Assembly: GCF_029239295.1 (NCBI RefSeq)
Contig: NZ_JAQZBC010000001.1
Span: forward strand, 186,001-250,000
DNA: 64,000 nucleotides
Reading direction: 5' to 3'
Source: Sphingomonas sp.
GTDB lineage: Bacteria; Pseudomonadota; Alphaproteobacteria; Sphingomonadales; Sphingomonadaceae
The notes under the pieces were generated by a model, which searched no databases, had not been told where the DNA came from, and worked only from the letters and a program-made list of their open reading frames with translations. This document shows positions 1 through 9,215 of this stretch, in pieces. Numbering within the stretch: position 1 is the first letter of the stretch; each line of letters begins with the position of its first letter. The translations under genes and the position numbers were made by a program.

Positions 1-2091
1 CATCTCCGTCGCCAGCCAGCGTTGATGCAGGCCCTGGACGTAGCCGCGGATCGTCTCTGCGCGCAGTGGCATCGCCCCATCGTACCAGGCAGCGATGGGT
101 TGCGGGCGCCCGCGACGGAGGTCGCGGCCAAACCCAGGCGGGATCTCTACCGCAAGCGCGATGTCCCCGGCACGCATACGACGATCCATGTCGTCGTAGC
201 TCGTGATCGGGGCGCGTTGGACGAAGTATTTCGAACTGGCGATGCCCTCCGAGTATTCCCGGCTGATCGCGCTCTGGTCACGATCAAGGACGGCATAGCG
301 TATGTCGTCGACATCAAGGCTGATTCCGAACCCGATCACCAGCAGCAGGATCATCGACCCGGCCAGCGCGAGCGCGCCGCGTACCGGATCGCGCTGAAGC
401 TCCAGCGTTTCGCGCCACAGATAGCTGTACATTCGCCGCGGGCTAAACCGGCTTCGCCGCCTCGACGTCCGTTCATCCTGATCAGGCGACGCGAGCGCTT
501 CCATCGGTGCTTCCGCCGCGGCGTCGCTACTCGCTTCAACCAGATAGGAGATGAAGGCTTCTTCCAGCGTTGCTGCGCCCCGCTTCTCCATCAATCGCGC
601 GGGGGTGTCGCTGTCCAGCACCTTGCCCGCGTCCATCATCGATATGCGGTCGCAGCGCTCGGCTTCATTCATGAAGTGGGTCGAGACGAAGATCGTGACC
701 TGGTCGCGACGTGATAGCTCGATCAGCAACCGCCAGAACGTGTCGCGCGCCACCGGATCAACGCCCGAGGTCGGCTCGTCGAGGATCAGTATCTCGGGCC
801 GATGAACCATCGCGACGGCTAACGACAATCGCTGCCGCGCACCCAGCGGCATGGCGGGCGGCAGGTCCTGTGCCGCTTCCTCCAACCCGAAACGCTGCAT
901 CATCTCGGCGACGCGGCCGGGGATCTCCTCTGCCGCCACGTTAAACAGGTGGGCGTGGAGTTCTAGATTCTGGCGAACCGTCAGTTCGCTGTAGAGCGAA
1001 AAGGCCTGGCTCATGTACCCCACGCGGCGACGCACGTTGATGTCTCGGGGATCGATCGGTTTCCCGAAAAGCTGCGCTTCTCCTTCGCTGGGTGGAAGAA
1101 GCCCCGTGAGCATCTTCATCGTGGTCGATTTGCCGCAGCCGTTGGAGCCGAGAAAGCCGAAGATCTCACCGCGTACGATGCGGAAGCTGACATGGTCTAC
1201 GGCGACGAAATCGCCGAAACGCATGGTCAGCCCGCGAGCCTCGATCGCGACATCCTTCTCGTCGATGGCCAACGGCGGTTTGACGACCGGGGTGTGATCG
1301 CGCTTCTTGTCCTCTGGAAGAAGCGCGATGAACGCTTCGTCCAGCCGGGGCGACGCCGTCTGCGTCATCAACTCCTGGGGCGTGCCGGTTGCGAGCACGC
1401 GGCCGTCGTCCATCGCGATCAACCAGTCGAACCGTTCCGCCTCATCCATGTATGCGGTGGCGACCACGACGCTCATGCCGGGATTCTGTTCACGGATCTG
1501 ACCGACCAGGATCCAGAACTTGGCCCGAGCAAGCGGGTCGACGCCCGTCGTCGGTTCATCCAGGATCAACAGGCGCGGTTCATGGATCAGGGCGCAGCAT
1601 AGGCCCAGCTTCTGCTTCATCCCGCCCGAGAGCTTTCCCGCGGGACGCGACAGGAAGTTCTCCAGCCCGGTGGCTCGCGTCAGATCGTGGATCCGCCGCA
1701 GCCTTTCGTCAGGTGCCTGGCCGAACAGGCGAGCGAAGAACTGAAGGTTCTCCTCAACCGAAAGCGTGGGGTACAGGTTCTTGCCCAGCCCTTGCGGCAT
1801 GTAGGCGATCCGCGGACACACAATGTCGCGGTGACTGCGATCCCGCATGTCGCCGCCGAGCACCTCGACAATTCCTTCCTGGATGACGCGGGCGCCGGCC
1901 ATGAGGGAAAACAGGCTGGACTTTCCCACCCCGTCGGGGCCGATGATGCCCACCATCTGACCGGCGGGAAGCGCGAGATTTAGGTTGTCGAGCGCGATCG
2001 TGCGGCCATAGCGCAGCGTCACGCCAGACATGCGCGCAACGTGCTTCTCCAGAGCCGCTGACGGGGCCGGAGAGGCGCCGGGCGCCAGCAC
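1..2091 (-). CDS. RbbA/YhiH-like double ABC ATPase fused to ABC-2 permease (3' end cut by window edge)
   Basis: The frame is open from the left edge to about 2091. The first NBD has Walker [10 protein letters not shown] (near 1940) and signature LSGGMKQK with Walker [14 protein letters not shown]. The second NBD has Walker [10 protein letters not shown] (near 1145), a signature degraded to [10 protein letters not shown], and [13 protein letters not shown] hydrophobic permease domain starts near 390 and its end is missing. Two NBDs followed by an ABC-2 permease in one chain is the RbbA/YhiH layout. The upstream HlyD and outer-membrane genes make it the motor of a drug or toxin exporter; substrate unknown. 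A GTG at 2091 follows the HlyD stop at 2 bases distance. An in-frame ATG at 2031 is the alternative start and matches usual family N-termini about equally well. Confidence 0.88.
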   Translation of the reverse strand, partial: MLAPGASPAPSAALEKHVARMSGVTLRYGRTIALDNLNLALPAGQMVGIIGPDGVGKSSLFSLMAGARVIQEGIVEVLGGDMRDRSHRDIVCPRIAYMPQGLGKNLYPTLSVEENLQFFARLFGQAPDERLRRIHDLTRATGLENFLSRPAGKLSGGMKQKLGLCCALIHEPRLLILDEPTTGVDPLARAKFWILVGQIREQNPGMSVVVATAYMDEAERFDWLIAMDDGRVLATGTPQELMTQTASPRLDEAFIALLPEDKKRDHTPVVKPPLAIDEKDVAIEARGLTMRFGDFVAVDHVSFRIVRGEIFGFLGSNGCGKSTTMKMLTGLLPPSEGEAQLFGKPIDPRDINVRRRVGYMSQAFSLYSELTVRQNLELHAHLFNVAAEEIPGRVAEMMQRFGLEEAAQDLPPAMPLGARQRLSLAVAMVHRPEILILDEPTSGVDPVARDTFWRLLIELSRRDQVTIFVSTHFMNEAERCDRISMMDAGKVLDSDTPARLMEKRGAATLEEAFISYLVEASSDAAAEAPMEALASPDQDERTSRRRSRFSPRRMYSYLWRETLELQRDPVRGALALAGSMILLLVIGFGISLDVDDIRYAVLDRDQSAISREYSEGIASSKYFVQRAPITSYDDMDRRMRAGDIALAVEIPPGFGRDLRRGRPQPIAAWYDGAMPLRAETIRGYVQGLHQRWLATEM

Positions 2092-2093
2092 CC

Positions 2094-3170
2094 CTAATCC
2101 TTCACAACATTGGACAGTTTCGCGGGCCAGGGCACATTGGGATCGATCCGCACATAAGCGACGCCCGGGACGCCCGTCTTTACAAGGGTTAGGTGCCGCC
2201 GGAGCAGATCGGGATCGATCCGCGCCTTCACCCGGAACATCAGCTTTTCACGCTCGCTGGACGTCTCGACTGATTTAGGTGTGAACTGCGCAACGTCTGC
2301 GACAAAGCTGATCCGCGCCGGAACGTAGCGATCGGGCAGGGCGTCCAGAACGATGCGCGCCTCGTCGCCAAGTGCGACCCGGCCTGCGACCGCTTCCGGC
2401 AGGAAGAACACCATCGTCACATCTGACGGGTCGATCAGCGTCAGCACCCGTCCGCCTGCCGCTACCACTTCGCCGGGCTGCGCGATGCGATATTGGATGC
2501 GGCCTGCGCGGGGCGCGCGAAGGACGCTGTCGTTGATGTCGGCCATGATCCGGTCGATCGTGGCGCGCGTCGCGTCGACATTGGTGCCCGCCCCCACGAC
2601 CTGGCTGCGCGCGGCGCGTATTGCGGAATCCACCGCCGCGACCTGAGCTTCCGCCGCCGCCACGGCGGCCGAGGCGCCCTCGACCGCCGCCTGGTCATTA
2701 TCTCGTTCCTGCATCGGGGTGGCGCCCTCTTTCGACAGCGTCGACGATCGCGCCAGCCGCTTGCGCGCCACGTTAAGTTCGGCCTCGCGCTGGCGGACAG
2801 TTGCTTGAGCGAAGGCCTTGTCGCTCTGGCGTTGCAGCACCTGTGCCTCGCTGATCTGGATCGCGTTGCTGGCCTGGGCCAGTTGCGCGCGCGCTTGTGC
2901 CAATTGTGCCTGCAACGCGTCGGTATCCATGGTCGCGACGACCTGCCCCTGGCGGACGAACTGACCTTCGTTGACGGTGATGTCGGCGATCCGTCCGGGC
3001 ATCTTGGCGGCAATGTCGATCTCGACCGCTTCAATTCGCCCGTTCCCGCTGACGATCCCCGCAGGCATGCCGGAGGGCCGAAGGGTCAGCCACACGAGGA
3101 CCGCGATTCCGACGACCCCCAGCGCGATCAACCCACGCGACAGCCACCGGTTTTTGTGCACATCAGTCAT
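2094..3170 (-). CDS. HlyD-family periplasmic adaptor of the efflux system (YhiI-like)
   Basis: This 358-residue protein has a basic N-terminus, one membrane anchor (about residues 12-30), a first lipoyl half ([18 protein letters not shown]), a long Ala/Gln-rich coiled-coil hairpin (about 85-210), then a second lipoyl half and a beta-barrel ([20 protein letters not shown]). It should bridge the inner-membrane ABC protein and the outer-membrane channel. Its ATG overlaps the stop of the outer-membrane gene (ATGA at 3167-3170), and the ABC gene starts 2 bases after its stop, so the three are one operon. Family assignment is secure; the transported substrate cannot be read. Confidence 0.92.
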   Translation of the reverse strand: MTDVHKNRWLSRGLIALGVVGIAVLVWLTLRPSGMPAGIVSGNGRIEAVEIDIAAKMPGRIADITVNEGQFVRQGQVVATMDTDALQAQLAQARAQLAQASNAIQISEAQVLQRQSDKAFAQATVRQREAELNVARKRLARSSTLSKEGATPMQERDNDQAAVEGASAAVAAAEAQVAAVDSAIRAARSQVVGAGTNVDATRATIDRIMADINDSVLRAPRAGRIQYRIAQPGEVVAAGGRVLTLIDPSDVTMVFFLPEAVAGRVALGDEARIVLDALPDRYVPARISFVADVAQFTPKSVETSSEREKLMFRVKARIDPDLLRRHLTLVKTGVPGVAYVRIDPNVPWPAKLSNVVKD

Positions 3171-4639
3171 GGCCCAGGCGTCCTCCCGTTCGAGGGGGCG
3201 GTGGAATCGAACACGGGCTGCGGCGCAAACCCGCCCCCGACGGCGGCATAGAGCGCGACGCCACTCGCCACCTCAGCGCGGCGAAGCTGCACCAGCAACT
3301 GCTGTGTTTCGAAGAGGTCGCGCTGCGCATCCAGCACCTCCAGGTACGTGGATCGGCCATTGTCGAACCGCAGGGTCGCGAGCCGTGCGCGCTCAGTCAG
3401 TGCGTCGAGCACGCCGCGTGTCGTTTCTATCTGCAACGACAGTTGGCGTCGCCGGGCGAGCGCATCGGAGACATCGCGAAAGGCGATCTGAATGGCGCGC
3501 TCATACTCGGCCACCGCAAGGACCTTTCTGGCCTCAGCGACGTCAAGATTGGCTGCGAGCCGGCCGGCATTGAAGATCGGCAGCGTCAGCGATGGCGTAA
3601 AGCTCCAGACCGTTGTTGGCCCGCTGAACAGATCCCCCAGGTCGGTGCTCGCGATCCCCGCGCCTGCCGTGAGCGCAATGTTCGGGAAGAACGCGGCGCG
3701 CGCCGCTCCAATATTGGCATTCGCTGCGCGCAACTGCCGTTCGGCGGCGAGGATGTCTGGCCGGTTTATCAGCAGGTCCGAGGGAAGGCCGGGGGGGAGC
3801 TGAAGGTAGGTGGTGATCTGCGCAAAGCGTCGCTCGGCAGGGCTGAGCGTTATTGGCTGGCCGACGAGAAGTGTCAGCGCGTTTCGGTTGACCTCCTGAT
3901 CCTGTTGCAGCGCCTGCAAGGCCGCGCGCGCCTGGCCAAGCAATGCCTGCGCCTGGGTCATGTCGAGCTTGGTGCCCGAGCCCACTTCATACCGTCGCCG
4001 GACGATCCGTAGCGATTCCTCCCGCGTCGCGATCGTCCCGCGCGCGAGCGCGGCACGCTCCTCATATTCGCGCTCAAGAAGGTATCCGTTGGCCACCTGA
4101 GCGATCAGTTGGGTGGCAACGCCGCGTCGCGCTTCTTCCGAGGCGAGATACTGCCAGCGTGCCGCATCGCGCAGGTTGCGCAGCCTGCCCCAGAAATCGA
4201 TCTCCCACGCCGCGCTGGCCTGAACCCCGATCGAACGCACGTCGATCGGTGTCGCCGAGTTCCCGGGAAGGTTGAACAGCGTCCGGCCCCGTGATGCTGA
4301 CACGTTGCCGTCAATCTGCGGATACAGCGATGCACCCTGGATCTGCCAGGCTCCACGTGCTTCAAGCACCCGGGCTGCCGCGACACGGATGTCCCGATTG
4401 TTCGTCAGCGTGAGGCCGATCAGCCGCTGGAGTTCGGGATCGCGAAAGAATTCCTGCCAACCGATCGTTGCGATGGTCGCGCCATCCGGATTAGCGCCCG
4501 GAAAACGCGGCGCGACGGGCGGGGCAGGGGTAACGTGATCCGGAGCGAAGGAGCAACTCGCCAACACGAGGGAAATGAGCGTGATCGGCACGGAGCGCGA
4601 CCGCGACACTATCGGGCGGGTCGAGCCCCTGATCATCAT
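3167..4639 (-). CDS. NodT-type outer-membrane efflux lipoprotein
   Basis: The protein is a TolC/NodT-like outer-membrane factor of about 490 residues. A lipobox LASC follows the hydrophobic stretch VPITLISLVL, so the mature protein is probably lipidated. Two repeats typical of OEP proteins follow (for example NRDIRVAAARVLEARG and NRPDILAAERQLRAANANIG). The frame is open up to a GTG at 4696, but an ATG pair at 4639 and 4636 next to GAAGGA puts the signal peptide at the expected distance, so 4639 is chosen. It is the first gene of the efflux operon and overlaps the HlyD gene by 4 bases. Confidence 0.9.
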   Translation of the reverse strand: MMIRGSTRPIVSRSRSVPITLISLVLASCSFAPDHVTPAPPVAPRFPGANPDGATIATIGWQEFFRDPELQRLIGLTLTNNRDIRVAAARVLEARGAWQIQGASLYPQIDGNVSASRGRTLFNLPGNSATPIDVRSIGVQASAAWEIDFWGRLRNLRDAARWQYLASEEARRGVATQLIAQVANGYLLEREYEERAALARGTIATREESLRIVRRRYEVGSGTKLDMTQAQALLGQARAALQALQQDQEVNRNALTLLVGQPITLSPAERRFAQITTYLQLPPGLPSDLLINRPDILAAERQLRAANANIGAARAAFFPNIALTAGAGIASTDLGDLFSGPTTVWSFTPSLTLPIFNAGRLAANLDVAEARKVLAVAEYERAIQIAFRDVSDALARRRQLSLQIETTRGVLDALTERARLATLRFDNGRSTYLEVLDAQRDLFETQQLLVQLRRAEVASGVALYAAVGGGFAPQPVFDSTAPSNGRTPGP

Positions 4640-5018
4640 TCCTTCAGCACTTGGTTGGCCATCCTTCAGTTCGACACGCCACCAGCCCGCTCGCACTTGC
4701 CAGCGACATCGGTCTTCACGGTCGGCATGCCGATGCTTTGAGCCGGGTCATGCGCGCACAACCCGGCGTGCTCGTGTGAAAGGTGTCACCGACCCCATGG
4801 AATCCGCCAATCCGGAGTTTTGCTTATATCGCGAGCGTCCCCCGGCCTCCACCGTGTTGGGGGGCATTCGCCGCTGTATTGAGGAAGGAAGTGGTTTTTG
4901 GATCCAAGTAGATCATCACTATTAACCATTAATCGAGATTGTGTTCTTTTCTGCTAAAACTTATGTTAATTAAGTAGTTGCCGGACGGCGGGGAAACCGT
5001 GCGGCACTGGGAGGGCCG
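4640..5018. promoter_or_regulatory. Divergent intergenic region between efflux operon and FixL-like gene
   Basis: No gene is seen. It holds a 7-bp inverted repeat (GCCGGGT at 4742-4748 with ACCCGGC at 4761-4767) and an AT-rich island at about 4910-4980 containing several TTAA motifs (for example TTAACCATTAA near 4923). The AT-rich part lies 40-110 bases before the sensor kinase start and is the best promoter location. Exact -35 and -10 elements are not assigned. Confidence 0.35.
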
Positions 5019-6851
5019 ATGCACTCCATACGTGGGGCTTCGTTGCGTACCGGTCTGGCCGGCTGCGGTATTGCCGCAGGGACGGTAGGGCTGGCTGCTG
5101 TTACGCAACATGCGCTTACCAAAGGCGCGCCGAGTGTTGCCCCATTCGTCCTGTTCTTCTTCGCCATCTCCGTCACCGGAATGCTTGCGGGCGCCGTTTG
5201 GGCGGGCGTCTGCGCGGCGCTGTCGGCTGGACTGACCTCATGGCTGGGATGGTTGCCGAGCTCGCAAGGCTTGTTGCCCTTGCTTGAGTTCGGCGTGGCA
5301 TCCGGCGGGGTCGTCGCCTTGTCGTATCTTCATTCGGCCCGCGCCGATCGCGAGCGTGAGGCAGCGCGTGAACTCAACCTGCTGATCGAGGGCGCGACCG
5401 GTTACGCAATCTACATGTATGATGCGGCGGGCCGCGTTTCCGTGTGGAACGAGGGTGCGCGCCGGTTAATGGGATGGAGCAGCGCCGAGGTAGTCGCAAA
5501 GCATTGTTCGATTTTCTACACGCAGATGGCGGTAGCCGAGGGTCTGCCCGAGCACCATCTGCGCACTGCGGCCACGAAGGGTTCGTTGAACGGCGAAGAC
5601 TGGCATGTCCGCAAGGACGGCTCGCGCTTCCTCGCCCGTTTCACCATCAAGGCGTTCTACGACAATTCCGGAACGCTGCGCGGCTATGGAAAGTTGATCC
5701 GCGACATTACGCAGCAACGTGCCGAACGGTTTCGCGCCGCGGCGAGCGAAAACCACTATCGTTCCATTCTCGCCACCGTGCCGGATGCCATGGTGGTCAC
5801 GAACCGGGCGGGAAACATCCTGTCTTTCAGCGCGGCGGCGGAGCGTCTGTTTGGCCTATCAGAGAGTGAGGTTGTCGGCACGAGCTTCGACCGTCTGATC
5901 GCCTCGTCTGGCCCACAGGGGCGGGCGGCGAGCGTCGATCATTATCTCACCGTTACGCGCAGCAGCAGCGACGGCGTCGGCTGCACGCTGCTCGGCCGCC
6001 GGGGCGACGGGTCCACGTTCCCGCTGCGCCTGTCGGTCGGCCAGGCGATCACCGAGGGGAAGCCGATCTTCACCGCATTCTTCCGTGATCTGACCGAGCA
6101 ACGACGTACCGAGGAACGGCTGGAGGAACTGCGCACCAGCCTGGTTCATGCCGCACGCGGCAGTGCGATGGGGACGATGGCGTCCACCTTGGGGCACGAG
6201 CTGAACCAGCCGATTACCGCGGTGGTCAATTACATGCGCGGGATACGCAATTTGCTGCGCGAGGGGAATGAAGAAGATCGCGACATGATCGACGACGCAC
6301 TTGCCGATGCGATGCGGGAGGGGCTCCGTGCGGGCGAAATTTTGCGCCACCTGCATGACTTCGAAAGCCGCGGCGAGATGGAGTTTACCGTCGAGGCTCT
6401 TCCCCAGTTGATTGAGGAGGCGTCGCAGCTAGCGCTGATTGGTGCGCGTGAGCGCGGCGTCTGGGTGACGTTCGATATCGATCCCAGCGCCACTCCGGTG
6501 CTGGTTGACCGTATTCAAATCCAACAGGTTTTGATCAACCTGATCCGCAACGCGATTGAGGCGATGGCGGAGTCGCCGGTGCGGCATCTGTCCGTCTCAA
6601 CCCGGGTCGAGGAGGAGGGATGCGTGCGAGCGACGGTGGCAGACACGGGATCAGGCATTGCGCCCGAGGCCGCCGCGAAGCTCTTCCGTGCCTTCAACAG
6701 CACCAAGTCGGGCGGAATGGGTCTTGGTCTGTCGATCTGCCGTACCATCGTCGAGGCGAGCGGCGGCAAGATCTGGGCGGAGCCGCGCTCCGGCGGGGGC
6801 ACGGCATTTCACTTCACGATGGTTCAGGCCGATCAGGAGTTGGCAGAATGA
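5019..6851 (+). CDS. FixL-like PAS-PAS sensor histidine kinase
   Basis: The 610-residue kinase has an N-terminal membrane region (about 12-105), PAS1 (about 118-232), PAS2 (about 246-358), a HisKA domain with GHELNQP (His393) and a HATPase_c domain with N-box NLIRNAIEAM and G-boxes DTGSGIAP and GGMGLGLS. From PAS2 onward it follows rhizobial FixL closely (SILATVPDAM, DGSTFP, HELNQP). However, the ungapped column of the haem-ligand His of B. japonicum FixL holds Arg302, and the Arg220 column holds Cys322; the nearest His is His308. Haem-based oxygen sensing is therefore doubtful. Its stop overlaps the regulator start (ATGA). Confidence 0.9.
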   Translation: MHSIRGASLRTGLAGCGIAAGTVGLAAVTQHALTKGAPSVAPFVLFFFAISVTGMLAGAVWAGVCAALSAGLTSWLGWLPSSQGLLPLLEFGVASGGVVALSYLHSARADREREAARELNLLIEGATGYAIYMYDAAGRVSVWNEGARRLMGWSSAEVVAKHCSIFYTQMAVAEGLPEHHLRTAATKGSLNGEDWHVRKDGSRFLARFTIKAFYDNSGTLRGYGKLIRDITQQRAERFRAAASENHYRSILATVPDAMVVTNRAGNILSFSAAAERLFGLSESEVVGTSFDRLIASSGPQGRAASVDHYLTVTRSSSDGVGCTLLGRRGDGSTFPLRLSVGQAITEGKPIFTAFFRDLTEQRRTEERLEELRTSLVHAARGSAMGTMASTLGHELNQPITAVVNYMRGIRNLLREGNEEDRDMIDDALADAMREGLRAGEILRHLHDFESRGEMEFTVEALPQLIEEASQLALIGARERGVWVTFDIDPSATPVLVDRIQIQQVLINLIRNAIEAMAESPVRHLSVSTRVEEEGCVRATVADTGSGIAPEAAAKLFRAFNSTKSGGMGLGLSICRTIVEASGGKIWAEPRSGGGTAFHFTMVQADQELAE

Positions 6852-7471
6852 CTGAGAAACGCTTGGTGCACATCATCGATGATGAAGCAGCGGTCCGACG
6901 GTCCGCCAGCTTCATGCTCAAGACCCTCGGCTTCGCAACGCGCACCTGGGAGAGCGGGACCGCCTTCCTGAAGGAAGTGCGTCACGCAGAGAATGGCTGC
7001 ATCCTCCTCGACGTGCGAATGCCGGACATTGATGGGTTGGCCGTGCAGCAACAACTGATCCAGCGCGGGGTCGCCATGCCCGTAATCGTGCTGACCGGCC
7101 ACGGCGACATCACGATAGCCGTCAAGGCAATGAAATCCGGGGCGGTCGATTTCATCGAAAAACCGTTCGATAGCGACGTTCTGTTGGCGGCGCTCGAACA
7201 TGCGTTCGAACGGCTGGAGAAGTCAGCGGATGCGCTGTCGCGTGCGGCGAACGCCGACCTGGCGCTGGGTGCGCTGTCGCCGCGCGAGCGAGAGGTTCTG
7301 GCGGAACTTGCCGAGGGCTTTCCGAATAAGACCATCGCCTATGATCTGGGCATATCGGTCAGGACCGTCGAGGTTCACCGCGCGAACGTGATGACCAAGT
7401 TGAAGGCGCGCAGTCTTTCGGACGCCCTACGTATCGCCTTCGCGGCCGGGCTGGGCGGTCCGCGTAGCTGA
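6848..7471 (+). CDS. FixJ-family response regulator
   Basis: This is a 207-residue regulator. The receiver domain has acidic residues IIDDE, the phospho-acceptor Asp in ILLDVRMPD, Thr in VLTGHGD and Lys in EKPFD. It is followed by a LuxR-type HTH (LSPREREVLAEL through NKTIAYDLGISVRTVEVHR). The ATG overlaps the kinase stop by 4 bases, so it is almost certainly the cognate partner. It should activate promoters once phosphorylated. The stress and carbon genes downstream are plausible targets by position only; no FixK-type or FNR-type box was found in front of them. Confidence 0.92.
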   Translation: MTEKRLVHIIDDEAAVRRSASFMLKTLGFATRTWESGTAFLKEVRHAENGCILLDVRMPDIDGLAVQQQLIQRGVAMPVIVLTGHGDITIAVKAMKSGAVDFIEKPFDSDVLLAALEHAFERLEKSADALSRAANADLALGALSPREREVLAELAEGFPNKTIAYDLGISVRTVEVHRANVMTKLKARSLSDALRIAFAAGLGGPRS

Positions 7472-7530
7472 TCCACCCACAGTGCTGTGGTGAGTTAGCC
7501 GAAGATTGCAGGACGGCTAACTGAGTGGTG

Positions 7531-7815
7531 CTACTCGCGTCGTGGAGGGCTGCACCTGCGGAATGGCCGATTCACGGTGGTCAGACGCTCGCAGGCGTTC
7601 TGCCGCTGCGCCTCTGCAACCAGCCCTCCAGCAAGCATTTTGTGAGTGCACTTGCCGCAGCTTAGGTACTCTTCCCAATACCCTGGAAAACCGCTGATCC
7701 TTAACTGTCGGACGGCAGCAATTAAGACTGAAGTCGGCGGAGCATCATCGCGGCACGTCAGGATACGGATCACCTCCTTGCACGTGAAGTCGTTGCTTCC
7801 GGGACCTAGTTGCAT
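7531..7815 (-). CDS. Possible small Cys-containing protein, unrecognised
   Basis: A 94-residue frame opens with ATG at 7815 (MQLGPGSNDFTCKEVIRIL). It contains a CGKC pair in EYLSCGKCTHKML and a basic tail. Codon choice is less GC-rich at third positions than in neighbouring genes, so it is either a recent acquisition or not a gene. No family is recognised. The long inverted repeat 7823-7835/7887-7899 would lie in its 5' leader. The call rests only on an open frame with a protein-like composition. Confidence 0.3.
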   Translation of the reverse strand: MQLGPGSNDFTCKEVIRILTCRDDAPPTSVLIAAVRQLRISGFPGYWEEYLSCGKCTHKMLAGGLVAEAQRQNACERLTTVNRPFRRCSPPRRE

Positions 7816-7822
7816 TGCCGCC

Positions 7823-7906
7823 CACCTGCCCGTGCGTGAAAGCGGCTCCCCCCGGCCGCCGGCGCAGCGTCTGCATCGCCACCGGTGCACGGGCAGGTGA
7901 TTTTTT
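7823..7906 (+). terminator. Long stem with T-run; terminator or end of a small RNA
   Basis: A perfect 13-bp inverted repeat pairs CACCTGCCCGTGC (7823-7835) with GCACGGGCAGGTG (7887-7899). It is followed after one A by six T (7901-7906). The 51-base interior is GC-rich and can fold further. This resembles the 3' end of a structured RNA or a terminator just before the hsp20 promoter. No annotated gene reads directly into it, which makes a small-RNA explanation possible. Confidence 0.5.
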
Positions 7907-7970
7907 AGGGCGCACGGATCACCTGTTCCGCACCGCCTTGGACGCATCCCGATGCCTGGAGTTCGGAACG

Positions 7971-8471
7971 ATGAGCACGCAAGCGGATTTGCCGGCGAAG
8001 ACCCGATCGAGCGGCGAGGCGCCCCTGGGTTGGCTGCGAACAGAGATCGACCGGCTGTTTGAGAATTTCTCTGCGCCGACGCGTAGCGCGATCAGCTCTC
8101 GCCTGGGTAGCCTAGGCGGGTTCGAGAGCATGGTCAGCCTGCCCGCCTTGGAGATGACCGAGAAGGACAAGGAATACCGGCTCTCCGCGGAGATCCCCGG
8201 CATGACCGAGGACCAGATCGACATCAGCGTTGCCGATGGGCGTCTGACCATCTCGGGAGAGAAGCGGGATGAGGAGGAGCGCAAGGACGGCGACTACATC
8301 CTCAGTGAGCGCCGCTATGGCTCCTTCGTTCGCAAGATCGACCTGCCGAAGGACGTAGACGCCAATGCAGTGACCGCTCGTGTCGATAAGGGCGTACTCG
8401 TCATCACCCTGCCGAAAGACGCGAAAGCGGGCGAGCAGAAACGCCGCATCCCGATCTCGTCAGGAAGCTGA
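7971..8471 (+). CDS. Hsp20/alpha-crystallin family small heat-shock protein
   Basis: The protein has 166 residues. An alpha-crystallin domain spans about 50-155 (VSLPALEMTEKDKEYRLSAEIPG, GRLTISGEKRDEEE, GSFVRKIDLPKDVD, KGVLVITLPK) with the C-terminal IPI anchoring motif (RRIPISSGS). It is an ATP-independent holdase that binds unfolding proteins in the cytoplasm. ATG 7971 follows GGAAC. It opens the stress-related block behind the FixLJ-like pair. No obvious ROSE-type thermometer is seen in its leader. Confidence 0.93.
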   Translation: MSTQADLPAKTRSSGEAPLGWLRTEIDRLFENFSAPTRSAISSRLGSLGGFESMVSLPALEMTEKDKEYRLSAEIPGMTEDQIDISVADGRLTISGEKRDEEERKDGDYILSERRYGSFVRKIDLPKDVDANAVTARVDKGVLVITLPKDAKAGEQKRRIPISSGS

Positions 8472-8527
8472 GTCTGTGCGGGCTTCTGCCGCTCGTTGCC
8501 CCCCATCGTTCACCTAGGAGAGTTCAT

Positions 8528-9073
8528 GTGGCTGATCTGATTGTCGTCGGCTTTGACGATCCGCACGAGGCTGACCGCGTATTAGCCCAGTTGCAGCGAA
8601 TGCAGCGCGAGTATCTCATCGATCTGGAGGACGCCGTTGTCGCCATTCGTCAGCCGGACGGAAAAGTGCGGCTGAAGCAGAGCTACAACATGGTGGGAAC
8701 TGGAGCGGCGTCGGTCGGATTGTCGGGCGCGCTATGGGGTACGCTGGTAGGCCTGCTGTTCCTGAACCCGGTTGCCGGCATGGCTGTCGGCGCAGCGGTT
8801 GGGGCAGGGGCCGGTGCCCTGTCGGGCTCACTGATGGACTATGGCATCAACGACAATTTCATCCGCGAACTTTCCGATACGTTGAAGCCCGATAGCTCGG
8901 CCATCTTCGTGCTGGTGCGCAAGGTTCAGGCGGAGAAGGTGCTGAGCGAACTGTCGCAGGTTCAGGGTCATGTGCTTCGCTCGTCGCTGTCGCCCGACCA
9001 GGAAAAGCGGCTGCAAGAGGCGCTGATGAAGGTTTCCAACGATCAGGGAACGAGCAGCGAGGCGGCCGCTTAG
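8528..9073 (+). CDS. DUF1269 family membrane protein
   Basis: This is a 181-residue protein of the DUF1269 family. The N-terminal part (MADLIVVGFDDPHEADRVL) is alpha/beta. A central Gly/Ala-rich hydrophobic segment (about 60-102, including GLLFLNPVAGMAVGAAVGAG) can form one or two membrane passes. The C-terminal part carries SAIFVLVRK. The start is GTG 8528 preceded by AGGAGA at good spacing; the overlapping ATG at 8526 is in another frame that stops at once. The biochemical role is unknown. Its place between hsp20 and adhP suggests a stress role by context only. Confidence 0.85.
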   Translation: MADLIVVGFDDPHEADRVLAQLQRMQREYLIDLEDAVVAIRQPDGKVRLKQSYNMVGTGAASVGLSGALWGTLVGLLFLNPVAGMAVGAAVGAGAGALSGSLMDYGINDNFIRELSDTLKPDSSAIFVLVRKVQAEKVLSELSQVQGHVLRSSLSPDQEKRLQEALMKVSNDQGTSSEAAA

Positions 9074-9215
9074 CGGTGACCGGCGTCGGCCGGCGCGCGA
9101 CGCATGCCGGGAGCGTTTGGCCGCTTGCGGGTGATCATCGGCCGTAATTTGTCCGGTACCGGCGCCTTTCGGCCGACGCGTCCGAGCGAGCTTCGTAACA
9201 CCTGGGAGATGGTGA

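Larger units (their letters stand above)
7472..7970. other. Intergenic region with inverted repeats between fixJ-like and hsp20
   Basis: No firmly supported gene lies here. A perfect 9-bp inverted repeat AGTTAGCCG/CGGCTAACT (7493-7501 and 7514-7522) stands 20 bases after the fixJ-like stop, preceded by a shorter one, CCACAG/CTGTGG (7477-7490). A possible small minus-strand gene (7531-7815) and a long stem with a T-run (7823-7906) are listed separately. Confidence 0.5.

Noticed and set aside
22..1886. Several plus-strand frames of 60-230 residues opposite the ABC gene
   Set aside because: They are Arg/Ser/His-rich shadows of a well-supported minus-strand protein with clear ABC motifs.
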